DNA of 64,000 nt from CAZRWD01 sp964603785 (GCA_964603785.1 CAZRWD010000009.1:1-64000); one strand, 5' to 3'; counted from the stretch's first letter, positions 32,976 through 43,774 are shown. Notes: generated by a model from the sequence alone, not told the origin. Numbers and translations are program-made.

Positions 32976-34385
32976 ATGATCATGCTGGCATTCCTGGTCG
33001 CGGTTTCCTCGCTCGCTCCCCTGGAGGATCCCTCACCGGCCTGGTACGACGACGTCCTGGTGTGGGACATGCAGTACGACGCCTCCTGGTACGGGGTCGG
33101 CCAGGAGTACCTCGCGGGCGTCTGCAACTCCAACGGCAGGCTCTACGCCTGCGCAGTGACCGACAGCTCGCTCTCCAAGTCCGCCGTCCTCGCCTCCGCG
33201 AACGGGGGGGCGACCTGGTACACAGGCCACCTCAACACCTCCGAGACCTCGGCCTTCTACGACCCGCAGCTCTGCATCTACACCCAGTCCCCGTACGAGT
33301 ACCTGTTCGAGTTCGTGGTCGACCGGCTGCCGGGCACCAGGGGCAGGGTCCTGTCGCTGCAGTTCCTGCTGCCCGGGATATCCCTCTACGGCTTCTCCAT
33401 CATCGAGATGAACCATCCTGCGGCGGACACGATTAGATCGATAAGCGCATGCGCCACGGAGGACACCGACGACCTCTGGGTCTGCGCCGACGACCAGGCG
33501 GGAAACCTGTTCATCTCGGGGGCGGACACCCCGGGGGCATGGACCGCATGGGAGCAGCTCCTGACCGGAGTGGAGAGGCCCTCCCTCTGCTGCGGCCCGG
33601 GGGGCTGGCTGCACATAGCGTTCCAGGACCACGCGACATCGCAGATCCGCTGCCTGTCGATGAGCCCGACGGACACCACCCTCGTCGCGCTCGGCGGCGG
33701 GCAGCCCTACGCGGGTCCGGTGGCGGCCTGCGAGTGGACGGGAAGCCAGATGGTGGGCGTGGTCTGGCATGACGCGGCGGGACAGGTCCGATTCTCCACG
33801 TCGGCCGACCACGGCGCCTCGTGGAGCGCTCCGGCCGTCCTCGGACTGGGCACCTACCCGTTCCTCGACGTGAACAGGGCGACCGGGAATGCCGTCTATT
33901 CCTATCTCGACGGCACGAACGGGCTGGCCAGGGTGGCCTCGGCCGCGAGCCTAGCGCAGCTCGTCTCGGCCATCCCGTACATCCGTTCCGAGACTGTGCC
34001 CTGCCCCTCGACGCACGCGGTGGTCAGGCAGGGACCCTCCTCGACCAACCAGGCCCTCTTCTTCCTGGCCGAGGGACCGAGCGACCTGTGGTTCGACTCG
34101 TCGGTCCTGACGGGGATCGAGGAGGGCGACGGCGCCGGAGGGCTTCTCATCAGACCGGTCTCGAACCCGTCCCCGGCCGGATTCGCCATCGAGTTCGCGA
34201 CCGGCTCCGCCGGCCCCGTGACGGTCGAGCTCCGCTCGATCGACGGCAGACTGGTGGAGACCGTCTATCAGGGTGTTTCGTCATCCGGCACCGTGCAGGC
34301 GGGGGCGGGTCTCCCCGCCGGGGTCTATGTGGCCGTCCTGAGGTCCGGAGGCTCGGAGGAGTCCGTCAGGCTCGTGAAGTTCTAG
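32976..34385 (+). CDS. Secreted beta-propeller-like protein with T9SS-type C-terminal domain
   Basis: 469 residues. A short signal peptide (MIMLAFLVAVSSLAP) leads to a region with BNR/sialidase-like repeats (VLASANGGATWYTGHL, VRFSTSADHGASWSAP), as in six-bladed propellers. No catalytic motif was found. The last 75 residues follow the FCB-group sorting-domain pattern: SNPSPAGFAIEF, VTVELRSIDGRLVETVYQG, LPAGVYVAVLRSG and a final VRLVKF. This points to export to the surface through a type IX-like system, though no porin genes are in the window. RBS GGGAGGT sits right before the ATG. The 3' end overlaps the convergent panE-like gene by 20 bases. Confidence 0.83.
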   Translation: MIMLAFLVAVSSLAPLEDPSPAWYDDVLVWDMQYDASWYGVGQEYLAGVCNSNGRLYACAVTDSSLSKSAVLASANGGATWYTGHLNTSETSAFYDPQLCIYTQSPYEYLFEFVVDRLPGTRGRVLSLQFLLPGISLYGFSIIEMNHPAADTIRSISACATEDTDDLWVCADDQAGNLFISGADTPGAWTAWEQLLTGVERPSLCCGPGGWLHIAFQDHATSQIRCLSMSPTDTTLVALGGGQPYAGPVAACEWTGSQMVGVVWHDAAGQVRFSTSADHGASWSAPAVLGLGTYPFLDVNRATGNAVYSYLDGTNGLARVASAASLAQLVSAIPYIRSETVPCPSTHAVVRQGPSSTNQALFFLAEGPSDLWFDSSVLTGIEEGDGAGGLLIRPVSNPSPAGFAIEFATGSAGPVTVELRSIDGRLVETVYQGVSSSGTVQAGAGLPAGVYVAVLRSGGSEESVRLVKF

Positions 34386-35226
34386 CCCTGACCAGGGCCG
34401 TCACGGCCTCCGCCACCGGCAGGCTACGTGAGGGGTTCCCGCAGGCGAGGCCCGTCAGGCAGTCGATCTCCGTGGGTCGTCCGTTCTCAAGATCCTCGAG
34501 CATGCTGCACCTGTTGTCCGACATGGCCATCAGCATCCCGAGCATTTCGCGGGCCCCGTCCTTCGCCTCATCGGAGAACTCCGGGGGGACCACTCCGGCG
34601 AGTTCGTCGAACAGGATCCAGAGGATCCTCTCGAGCCCCCTCCCGCGTAGATCCCTGTTGGTGCTTCCGGAAAGCGCGGCGACGGGATTCAGCGTGCTGT
34701 TGACCAGCCATTTCGCCCAGAGCGACGGCTCCATCCCCGGTCGCGTCGAGACATCCAGCCCGGCTGCCCCGAGGGGCCCCGCCGCCTTCCCCCCCTCGAG
34801 GGCGAGCAGCCCGCCGGGATGGGTCTCCACCGCCCTCCGCGCCACCAGCCTGAAGCCGCCGACGACGACCACCCTCTCGACGAGATCCCAGCCCGCGCCC
34901 CAGAACCGCTCCAGGCCCATCCCGTTGCACAGGCACGCCACGGGTCCCGTCGAAGCCCTCCGCATGGCTCTCGAGACGGCCTCCAGATGGTATGTCTTCA
35001 CGGCGACGAAGGCCATGTCCGAGCGCGGAGGGTCGTCGGAGCAGGCGAGTCCGACCCTGGCACGGCCCTGCACGGCTCCCGAGGATCTGATGGTCGCCCG
35101 CCCCCCCGGCGAGCCGGGCGGGCCCACCAGGACGACGTCCGCAACACGGGAGAGGGCGACGGAGAGGCCCGTGCCGACCGCTCCGTCGCCCCACACCGCG
35201 ATGGTCCCGAACGGTGCCCCGGGCAT
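34366..35226 (-). CDS. panE: Ketopantoate reductase-like protein (2-dehydropantoate 2-reductase family)
   Basis: 286 residues. The Rossmann start IAVWGDGAVGTGLSVAL carries GxGxxG-like glycines. AFVAVKTYHLEAVSRAM, CLCNGMGLERFW and SLWAKWLVNSTLNPVAAL (with the active-site Lys) follow, then LEDLENGRPTEIDCLTG with the conserved Glu and Asn. These match ApbA/PanE, the NADPH-dependent reductase of pantothenate (CoA) synthesis. No panB or panC is near, and the family has other members, so the substrate is inferred. The gene overlaps the convergent propeller gene by 20 bases. Start ATG at 35224-35226. Confidence 0.85.
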   Translation of the reverse strand: MPGAPFGTIAVWGDGAVGTGLSVALSRVADVVLVGPPGSPGGRATIRSSGAVQGRARVGLACSDDPPRSDMAFVAVKTYHLEAVSRAMRRASTGPVACLCNGMGLERFWGAGWDLVERVVVVGGFRLVARRAVETHPGGLLALEGGKAAGPLGAAGLDVSTRPGMEPSLWAKWLVNSTLNPVAALSGSTNRDLRGRGLERILWILFDELAGVVPPEFSDEAKDGAREMLGMLMAMSDNRCSMLEDLENGRPTEIDCLTGLACGNPSRSLPVAEAVTALVRARTSRA

Positions 35227-35234
35227 GGCGGGCG

Positions 35235-35492
35235 CTACTTCTCCGGCACCGTCCTGTCCTCGTACTTCTGGGCCAGGTCCTCCAGCTTGCGGCGTCCCCT
35301 GGCTATGACCTTGCCGGCCTCGGTCCTTCCCGACTCCACCAGCTCACCGCCCCTGGCGTAGACGTCCTCGGCCGTCTTCCTGATCCTCCCGCGGGTCTCC
35401 GAGCCCTTCGCGGGGGCCAGCAGCAGCGCGGTGACACCCCCTATGAAGACACCCGCGAGGAACGCCCACACATCTCCGCCCCGCTCCGACAT
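35235..35492 (-). CDS. YtxH-like small membrane protein
   Basis: 85 residues. An N-terminal membrane segment (VWAFLAGVFIGGVTALLLAP) is followed by AKGSETRGRIRKTAEDVYAR and a charged helix, the YtxH/DUF948-like pattern of general stress proteins. Role unknown. GGAGGACGAG precedes the ATG. It lies 12 bases after secA and eight before the panE-like gene. Confidence 0.78.
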   Translation of the reverse strand: MSERGGDVWAFLAGVFIGGVTALLLAPAKGSETRGRIRKTAEDVYARGGELVESGRTEAGKVIARGRRKLEDLAQKYEDRTVPEK

Positions 35493-35504
35493 CTCGTCCT
35501 CCTC

Positions 35505-38549
<3,045 letters not shown>

Positions 38550-38550
38550 A

Positions 38551-38883
38551 TCAATCCCCCGAAGTGAAGAGGCCCGCCGCGGCGATACCGGCCAGCACGC
38601 CCGCGGCATCCGCAACGAGGTCGATCGGATCGAAGCCCCGTCCGCAGGAGGCGTCGGAAGCCTCCTTCGCCAGCCCGGCCCCGGCCGCCACGCAGGCCGC
38701 GATCGCCCTGGCATCCCCTCCGCCGGCGCCCAGGTGGCTCGCGACACCGGTCGTCAGGCAGGCGAGGTGGGCGGAGAACAGGACGTGTTCTATCCTGTCC
38801 CGCCTCAGGAGGCCGCACCCCGCGGAGGCGAACATAACCGGCAGGAGGGCCGCAGCGGTTGCCCTGCGGATCAGGGGCCGCAT
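38551..38883 (-). CDS. Lipoprotein resembling the YfiM/DUF2279 family
   Basis: 110 residues. A lipoprotein signal (MRPLIRRATAAALLPVMFASAGCG, lipobox SAGC) leads to a domain with DRIEHVLFSAHLACLTTGVA, then AACVAAGAGLAKEASDASCGRGFDP and DLVADAAGVLAGIAAAGLF. The DxxxH, GxxKE and (D)xxAxxxG pattern matches YfiM-like putative periplasmic lipoproteins of unknown function. ATG at 38881-38883 overlaps the end of the small 62-residue reading frame; its stop is just before secA. Confidence 0.75.
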   Translation of the reverse strand: MRPLIRRATAAALLPVMFASAGCGLLRRDRIEHVLFSAHLACLTTGVASHLGAGGGDARAIAACVAAGAGLAKEASDASCGRGFDPIDLVADAAGVLAGIAAAGLFTSGD

Positions 38884-39059
38884 TCGCGGAGCCTCCGGCC
38901 GACCTCCTCGGGATGCAGGGCCGACCTCACCGGGTGCCCGCCGAAGCCGCGGAGCTTCGACGGATCAGCGGACCCCGGCCAGGGCGGCCGGGGCAGCGAG
39001 AGACCGGCCGCAAGAAGCAACAGGGCGGCGGCCCCCGCGAGCACGAGCCTGGAATTCAT
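38871..39059 (-). CDS. Possible small membrane or secreted protein overlapping the TPR gene
   Basis: 62 residues. It has a good ribosome site (GGGGGAG before ATG at 39057-39059) and an N-terminal hydrophobic stretch (MNSRLVLAGAAALLLLAAGLSL) like a signal anchor, followed by a charged tail ending RRLRECGP. It overlaps the 3' end of the TPR gene by 95 bases and the next gene by 13. Only one reading of this overlap may be real. Confidence 0.45.
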   Translation of the reverse strand: MNSRLVLAGAAALLLLAAGLSLPRPPWPGSADPSKLRGFGGHPVRSALHPEEVGRRLRECGP

Positions 39060-39951
39060 CCAACTCCCCCAAGATCGAGTCCGCGACGGCCCGGAACCCG
39101 TCCTCCCCGCGGCCGAGGCCCGAGGCTTCGACGAGCCTCTGCCTTGAGTGCTCCGGCCTGCCCTCCCTCAGATCCTCCAGTGCGGCACTCACCAGGGCCC
39201 AGCCGAGGTTCCGCGCGGCAGCCGCCGAGCGGCGCGCCTGCCAGGCCCGGCGCAGCGCCCAGACCCGCCTCTCGGTGTCTCCCTCCAGGAGAGCCACGCG
39301 GGCATGGGCGTCCCAGTACGACTGGTCGCGACAGCGCTCCCGCCTCAGTGCGAGAAGGTTCTCCATGGCCTCCCCCTGCAGGCCGGCGTCGCACAGGGCC
39401 TCGACGAGCATGGAGCGGTAGAAGCTCTCGCCCGGTCGGAGGGCGACGGCCTGCCGCAGCAGCCCGAGGTGCGCGGAGGAATCACCCTCCGAAGCCGCCA
39501 GCACAGACAGCCAGCAGGCCGCATCGGCGGCGGTCGAGTCGTCCGGGGAGTTCAGCGCCTCCTCGAGGAAGGCCCTGGAGGGTTCGTGACCGCAGGCCGC
39601 GGCCTGGTACCTCGCCGGCCCCCCGCCCCGCAGGAGGGCGGCCAGCCGGACGACCTCGCCCGTCTTCCCCAGCCTCCTCAGGGTCTTCATGTACTCGGAC
39701 AGGAGGAGTTCGCTCTGGGGCCTCATGCGCCAGGCCTCGCAGGCGAACGCGAGCGCGCTGTCCGGAAGGTCCATCTGGTTGTATGCCCAGGCTATCCGCC
39801 ACGAGGTCCACGGATCGGGGCTCGACGCGCCGGAGCGCTCCGAGAGGAGGGCCGGTATGGCCTCCTCGATCAGGCCCTCGCGCACCAGGGAATCGCCGTT
39901 CGTGAGGAGAGCGATCGAGAACAGGACTGCTGCGGGTGCGGCCGGCGTCAG
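38965..39951 (-). CDS. TPR-repeat protein, probable CTG start
   Basis: About 328 residues. TPR-like units are visible from residue 20 on (RIAWAYNQMDLPDSALAFAC, LLSEYMKTLRRLGKTGEVVR, GLLRQAVALRPGESFYRSML, NLLALRRERCRDQSYWDAHA). No ATG, GTG or TTG exists before the body of the protein; CTG at 39949-39951 overlaps the upstream stop as CTGA with AGGGGA before it, and gives a short hydrophobic lead (TPAAPAAVLFSIALL). An internal GTG, about 25 codons in, is an alternative. Function unknown; likely envelope or scaffold role in the secA-upstream run. Confidence 0.7.
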   Translation of the reverse strand: MTPAAPAAVLFSIALLTNGDSLVREGLIEEAIPALLSERSGASSPDPWTSWRIAWAYNQMDLPDSALAFACEAWRMRPQSELLLSEYMKTLRRLGKTGEVVRLAALLRGGGPARYQAAACGHEPSRAFLEEALNSPDDSTAADAACWLSVLAASEGDSSAHLGLLRQAVALRPGESFYRSMLVEALCDAGLQGEAMENLLALRRERCRDQSYWDAHARVALLEGDTERRVWALRRAWQARRSAAAARNLGWALVSAALEDLREGRPEHSRQRLVEASGLGRGEDGFRAVADSILGELDEFQARARGGRRPVASCGRSLAAPAALAGVR

Positions 39952-40331
39952 TTCCCCTGCAGCGCTTCGCCCGAGAAGGCCCCGTTGACGTGGAGCTCCA
40001 GGAGGAAGCTGTCGGAGGGCCTCCAGTCGATGCCGATACCGCCGAGGTACATGCCCGCGTCCGGACCCGAGAAGTCGAACAGGCGGGTGTAGCCGAGGCT
40101 CACCTCCGCGCTGACGTCGGGATGGAGGAGGAGCCCCATGGTCCCGAGATAGGTGCCGGTGCTCCAGGATCTCCCGCCGCCGGAGGTGAACGAGAAGGCC
40201 ATGGAGCTCCCGAAGGACGGGGTGAGGAGCGGGGAGCCATCGCCTTCGAGCAGGTCGAATCCCGAAGGATCGAGACCGAATGCGAGAGCTGCCGAAAGGG
40301 GCAGCAGGGACAGCAGGGTTACGAGTTTCAC
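39948..40331 (-). CDS. Small secreted beta-rich protein, probable outer-membrane-type
   Basis: 127 residues. A signal peptide (MKLVTLLSLLPLSAALAFG) is followed by alternating hydrophobic strands and Gly-rich turns (LLTPSFGSSMAFSFTSGGG, TYLGTMGLLLHPDVSAEVSL, MYLGGIGIDWRPSDSFLLEL). This resembles a few strands of a beta-barrel or a small envelope protein, but is short for a full barrel. Start GTG at 40329-40331 after GGAGGTGG. It follows the ABC exporter across a gap with a promoter-like element, and is coupled to the TPR gene by CTGA. Confidence 0.7.
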   Translation of the reverse strand: MKLVTLLSLLPLSAALAFGLDPSGFDLLEGDGSPLLTPSFGSSMAFSFTSGGGRSWSTGTYLGTMGLLLHPDVSAEVSLGYTRLFDFSGPDAGMYLGGIGIDWRPSDSFLLELHVNGAFSGEALQGN

Positions 40332-40351
40332 GACTGGCCACCTCCAGCGGG

Positions 40352-40381
40352 AATATTGGGCGCCGCGACCCGCACGGGCAA
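40352..40381 (-). promoter_or_regulatory. Possible promoter of the small envelope gene and secA run
   Basis: On the minus strand TTGCCC (40376-40381), 18 bases, AATATT (40352-40357). The -10 is the same AATATT type as at 30137. It lies 21 bases before the GTG start. Confidence 0.45.
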
Positions 40382-40396
40382 TGTCCGCGGATCCAG

Positions 40397-40411
40397 GGCG
40401 GCGAAGCCGCC
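40397..40411 (-). terminator. Short hairpin in the 131-base gap after the ABC exporter
   Basis: A perfect 6-bp stem (ggcggc / gccgcc) with a three-base loop lies about 50 bases past the ABC transporter stop. There is no T run, so termination is uncertain. The rest of the gap holds only the promoter-like element. Confidence 0.35.
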
Positions 40412-40462
40412 AGGGCGTCGCATCCCCGGGTCTGCGCGGGCTGTCCGCGCGGCCGGATCCGC

Positions 40463-42274
40463 TCAGACCCGGTCGGGAGGACCGCCCGGGCGTCGTCCGG
40501 ACATGTCCTCGCGGCCAGGCCGCGCGGGAGACACCATGCGTGAGTATAGCCCGCAGGATACGAGCAGTTCCATGTGGGTGCCGGAGGCCGCCACCGCCCC
40601 GCCGTCGATCAGGAGCACCCGGTCTGCGGCCTCGAGCACAGTCGGGTCGTGGCTGACCGCTATGCACATGAGGTCGGCCGATATGGAGCGGACGGTGTCG
40701 AGGAGCGCGGAGGCCATCGAGTGCTCGAGCGACGAGGTGGGCTCGTCCAGGACGAGGAGGGCCGGCTCGCGCACGAGAGCCCTGGCGAGGGATACCCGCC
40801 GCCTCTGACCCTCGGACAGGAGCACGCCCCGCTCTCCCACGGGCGTATCGGCGCCCAGCGGCAGGGATGCCGTGAATCCCGCCGAGCCCGAGAGCTCCAG
40901 CGCCTTCTCGACAGCCTCGCGGGATGCGTCCGGGCTCCCCGCCAGCACGTTCTCGAGGACGGTGCCCGGCAGGAGGGAGACGACCTGGGGGACATAGCCG
41001 ATCCTCGCGCGGAGGGCGGATGTCCCGTACTCGTCGGCATCCCTGCCGTCGAAGAGGATCCTGCCCCCGGAGGGCCTGTACAGCAGCAGCATCAGTCTGA
41101 GCAGCGTCGTCTTGCCGGCTCCGCTGGGTCCGGCCATCGCCAGCAGCCCGCCCTTCGAAGCCCTGAAGGAGAGGCCGTCGAACAGGGGCGCCCTGCCGGG
41201 ATACCCGAAGGAGACCCCTTCGAACTCGAGGGTCGAGAAGGCGGGCGCCTCCGTCCGCCCGCCGGGCACGGCCGGTTCCTCCGGCTCCACCTGCCAGATC
41301 TCGTCCAGGCGCTCGAGCGCGGCCGCGGCTCCCTGGAGATCGAGGGAGGACGAGGCGAGGAACCTGGCCGGGCTGAAGACGGCCGCCAGGTAGGCCTGGA
41401 AGGCGATCAGGGTACCGAGGCTCATCGACCCGTCGAGGACCATGCCCCCTCCGGCGAGGAGCACGCCGAGGTGGACGGCACCCTGCACGAGTTCGAGGGA
41501 GACCGCCGCCAGCGAGCCCTGCCTGGTCCTCTCTATCCCTATCCCCAGGAGCCTGTCGAGCCTCCCTGTGAAGCCGCCGAGAACCCGCCCCTCCATGCCG
41601 TAGGCCTTGACCACCTCCGAGGCGGCGACTCCCGACACGAGGTGTCCGACCGCATCGGCGTTGCTCTCCATCGCCCGGGCGGCCAGACGTCTCATCCTCC
41701 CCGCGAAGAGCGACGCGACGAGGAAGAGGAGGGGTACGGACAGGGTCGCCGCGAGGGCCAGCCTCCACTCCAGGATCATTATCAGGACGACGCTCCCCGC
41801 GAGGCGCAGGGCGGAGGAGACCATCCCGGGGACCGCGCCGGTGAACACCCATCTGAGCGTTCCGAGGTCCGAGGTGAAGCGGGTGGCCAGATAGCCCTCC
41901 CCGAAGCGGTCGTGGAAGGCCAGGGGGAGCCTCAGCGTCCTCTCGAGGAACCTCTCCTGGAGCTCCAGCCCGATCCTCCTGTCCAGCCTGGCGGAGGTCA
42001 TCTGCTGTGCGTAGCCTGCAGCCGTTCCGGCCAGCCTGAGCCCCGCCAGCAGGGCGGCCCCGGCGAGGAGCCAGCCCCGGTCGCCACCGAGCAGGGCCCT
42101 GTCCACGAGCGATCGCGTGACGGCCGGGAGCGCCAGGGTCAGGGCGGTGCCCGCCGCGAGCAGCAGCAGGACGGCCAGCAGCCCTCTTCCGCCGCTCCTG
42201 AACACCGGGACCAGGACCTCCCTGGAGAAGGGCCTGCCGTACAGCGCCCGGAGCCCCGGAGTCCGCTCTCTCAT
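40463..42274 (-). CDS. ABC exporter (fused permease and ATPase) of the peptide cluster
   Basis: 603 residues, a half-transporter of the ABCB/peptide exporter type. Six membrane segments lie in residues about 30-320. The ATPase shows Walker A in MAGPSGAGKTTLLRLML, a Q loop in IGYVPQVVSLLPGTV, signature LLSEGQRRRVSLARALV (LSEGQ rather than LSGGQ) and Walker B LLVLDEPTSSLEHSM with a His switch in AVSHDPTVLE. There is no N-terminal C39 peptidase domain. It overlaps the HPr-kinase-like gene by ATGA and likely exports the mature peptides. A lipid exporter role cannot be ruled out by sequence, but the context favours peptide export. Confidence 0.85.
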   Translation of the reverse strand: MRERTPGLRALYGRPFSREVLVPVFRSGGRGLLAVLLLLAAGTALTLALPAVTRSLVDRALLGGDRGWLLAGAALLAGLRLAGTAAGYAQQMTSARLDRRIGLELQERFLERTLRLPLAFHDRFGEGYLATRFTSDLGTLRWVFTGAVPGMVSSALRLAGSVVLIMILEWRLALAATLSVPLLFLVASLFAGRMRRLAARAMESNADAVGHLVSGVAASEVVKAYGMEGRVLGGFTGRLDRLLGIGIERTRQGSLAAVSLELVQGAVHLGVLLAGGGMVLDGSMSLGTLIAFQAYLAAVFSPARFLASSSLDLQGAAAALERLDEIWQVEPEEPAVPGGRTEAPAFSTLEFEGVSFGYPGRAPLFDGLSFRASKGGLLAMAGPSGAGKTTLLRLMLLLYRPSGGRILFDGRDADEYGTSALRARIGYVPQVVSLLPGTVLENVLAGSPDASREAVEKALELSGSAGFTASLPLGADTPVGERGVLLSEGQRRRVSLARALVREPALLVLDEPTSSLEHSMASALLDTVRSISADLMCIAVSHDPTVLEAADRVLLIDGGAVAASGTHMELLVSCGLYSRMVSPARPGREDMSGRRPGGPPDRV

Positions 42275-43188
42275 CCTGCATCCCCGAGGAGGCTCCTGAC
42301 CGCGGACCAGTCCGGACCCTCCAGCGTCAGCCCAGCCGTGGCGCAGGGCACCGAGAGCGCCAGGCGCCTAGCGAGCCCGGCGGCCTCGATGGCCACCGCC
42401 GGGGGCAGGTCGTCGTGACGGCACCAGCATCCTTCGTGGAGCCTGCGGATCGCCTCGCCCGAATCGATCCTGCACAGCGAGAAGGCGTCGGCCTTCTCGA
42501 GGAAGAGGACGGCCCCGAGCGGCGCAGGCCCGCCATCCGGTTCGAGGAGGCTCCAGCCGGTCGGATGGACGAGCGGCCGGTCTCCCTCGATGCTCACGGC
42601 GTTGCAGTCGTCCGACAGGATGCGCCCTCCGTGGCCGGAGAGGACTGCGGTGGTCTTCCCCCCCTCGTCGGGGGCTACCATCAGGACTCCCCTTCCGTCC
42701 AGGACGACGGCGGAGCTGTGGATCAGCAGGGTCGAGAAGAGCGGCGTGAAGGGCGAGACGATCCCCGGGTTGAGGGTGAGCACCGTGTCCAGGTCTTCGG
42801 GCACCCTGTCGCCGTTGGTCAGGGCCAGGGAGGCTGCGCGGTCGAAATCCCACAGCGTCAGTGTGTCGGTCCTGCGGTCCGCGGTCAGCCCGAAGGCGCG
42901 GGACGGCTCGGGACCGAACTCCCCCGCCAGGATGCGGGCAGCCTCGCCGCAGCCCGGCCCTCCCGAGGCGACCGCACGGGACAGCCTGTCGAACGCGGGG
43001 CCGGGGAGCCTGTCGAACACGATCCCCACGGATCCGCGCGGGGCCGATCCGTCGTCGCCGGCTCCCAGGTCCCGGAAGGCGTACCTGGTCCTTGTCCTGA
43101 TCGTGATCTGGAAGCTGATGCCCGCAAAAGCGAAACGGAGGCCGCACGGGCCTCCGATCTCGATCCTGCGGTTCCGGGGAGCGGTCAA
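42271..43188 (-). CDS. HPr-kinase/phosphorylase-like protein of the peptide cluster
   Basis: 305 residues. The C-terminal half has the HprK fold hallmarks: LLIHSSAVVLDGRGVLM, a P-loop VAPDEGGKTTAVLSGHGG and LSDDCNAVSIEGDRPLVHPT with acidic residues. True HprK has an extra N-terminal domain and serves carbon regulation; this shorter type is common in RiPP clusters, for example lasso peptide and Scm-type clusters, where a kinase or nucleotide-binding role in maturation is suspected. The N-terminal half is unrecognised. Start TTG at 43186-43188, eight bases after the precursor 2 stop; the start signal is weak. It overlaps the ABC exporter by ATGA. Confidence 0.75.
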   Translation of the reverse strand: MTAPRNRRIEIGGPCGLRFAFAGISFQITIRTRTRYAFRDLGAGDDGSAPRGSVGIVFDRLPGPAFDRLSRAVASGGPGCGEAARILAGEFGPEPSRAFGLTADRRTDTLTLWDFDRAASLALTNGDRVPEDLDTVLTLNPGIVSPFTPLFSTLLIHSSAVVLDGRGVLMVAPDEGGKTTAVLSGHGGRILSDDCNAVSIEGDRPLVHPTGWSLLEPDGGPAPLGAVLFLEKADAFSLCRIDSGEAIRRLHEGCWCRHDDLPPAVAIEAAGLARRLALSVPCATAGLTLEGPDWSAVRSLLGDAG

Positions 43189-43195
43189 GGCCGCT

Positions 43196-43411
43196 TCAGG
43201 CCATCGATCCGGTTCTGCAGCCGTAGGCGACCTGGGAGCCGAGAATGCACTCGATGGACCAGTCGGGAGCTATCCCCGTGGGGCGGCACTGGTTCTGTAT
43301 GGGCTGGGAACCGGGGAGGCAGATGCCCCTGGATCCGTCGTCCGTTAATCCCCTGTCCCCCGAGAGGTCTATGGAGCCAGGCGCCTCGTAAAGCGATCTG
43401 TAGCCCGGCAT
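43196..43411 (-). CDS. RiPP precursor peptide 2
   Basis: 71 residues from ATG at 43409-43411, with GGGGGTGAA right before it; a TTG 30 bases upstream is less likely. It is a paralogue of precursor 1. The leader carries SLYEAPGSIDLSG; the core has Cys31, 42, 55 and 65 spaced 10, 12 and 9 residues apart. Conserved blocks are GIC-P-G, QNQC, a P-G-AP middle and QVAYGC, ending in GSM plus one residue. Small, Cys-rich, highly conserved between two copies and flanked by radical SAM genes, it is most likely a maturase substrate. No GG leader cut site is seen. Confidence 0.85.
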   Translation of the reverse strand: MPGYRSLYEAPGSIDLSGDRGLTDDGSRGICLPGSQPIQNQCRPTGIAPDWSIECILGSQVAYGCRTGSMA

Positions 43412-43538
43412 TTCACCCCCGTTTCCATGCTCCCGGCTCAACAGGTCCGGGATGGCGCGTGAGCGGCTTCCACACCCTTAGAATACGGTCCGGGGGGGAT
43501 GGTTCCCGTCTCCCGGCAAAGGCGAGCATAAGACGAAC

Positions 43539-43557
43539 CCTCCGGAAACACCAGAGG
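43539..43557 (-). promoter_or_regulatory. Hairpin between the two precursor genes
   Basis: A 7-bp stem with one G-U pair in RNA (cctctgg / ccggagg on the minus strand, five-base loop) starts five bases after the precursor 1 stop. No T run follows. It may stabilise the end of the first part of the message or reduce read-through into precursor 2. The rest of the 150-base gap (43412-43561) shows no gene; a TATTCT box near 43480 has no -35. Confidence 0.45.
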
Positions 43558-43561
43558 CCGG

Positions 43562-43774
43562 TCAGACCATGGACCCCGCGTTGCACATGTAGGCCACCTG
43601 CCCGCCGACGTTGCAGCGGATCGGGATGTGCGGGGCGTGACCGACCGGCGAGCACTGGTTCTGGACCGGATGGGTCCCCGGATTGCAGATGCCCGTCACA
43701 CTTCCCCCCTGGAGACCGGGACCCCCGGACAGGTCCATGCAGCCGGGGGATTCGTAAAGCCTTCCCTCAGGCAT
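43562..43774 (-). CDS. RiPP precursor peptide 1
   Basis: 70 residues, start ATG at 43772-43774, overlapping the radical SAM stop by eight bases, so coupled to the maturase. Leader: RLYESPGCMDLSGG, sharing LYE-PG--DLSG with precursor 2. The core has Cys30, 41, 54 and 64 with the same 10-12-9 spacing, plus an extra leader Cys12. The core appears as two related halves, CNPGTHPVQNQC and CNVGGQVAYMC. Blocks QNQC, AP, QVAY and GSM are the same in both copies. GG at 23-24 lies before SVTGIC but is not kept in precursor 2. Expected fate: modified by the radical SAM pair and exported. Confidence 0.85.
   Translation of the reverse strand: MPEGRLYESPGCMDLSGGPGLQGGSVTGICNPGTHPVQNQCSPVGHAPHIPIRCNVGGQVAYMCNAGSMV

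Noticed and set aside
43412..43441. Longer precursor 2 start at TTG 43441
   Set aside because: The ATG at 43411 has a strong ribosome site and matches the start of precursor 1.
43700..43712. Double-glycine leader cut site in precursor 1
   Set aside because: GG is absent from precursor 2 and the exporter lacks a C39 peptidase domain.
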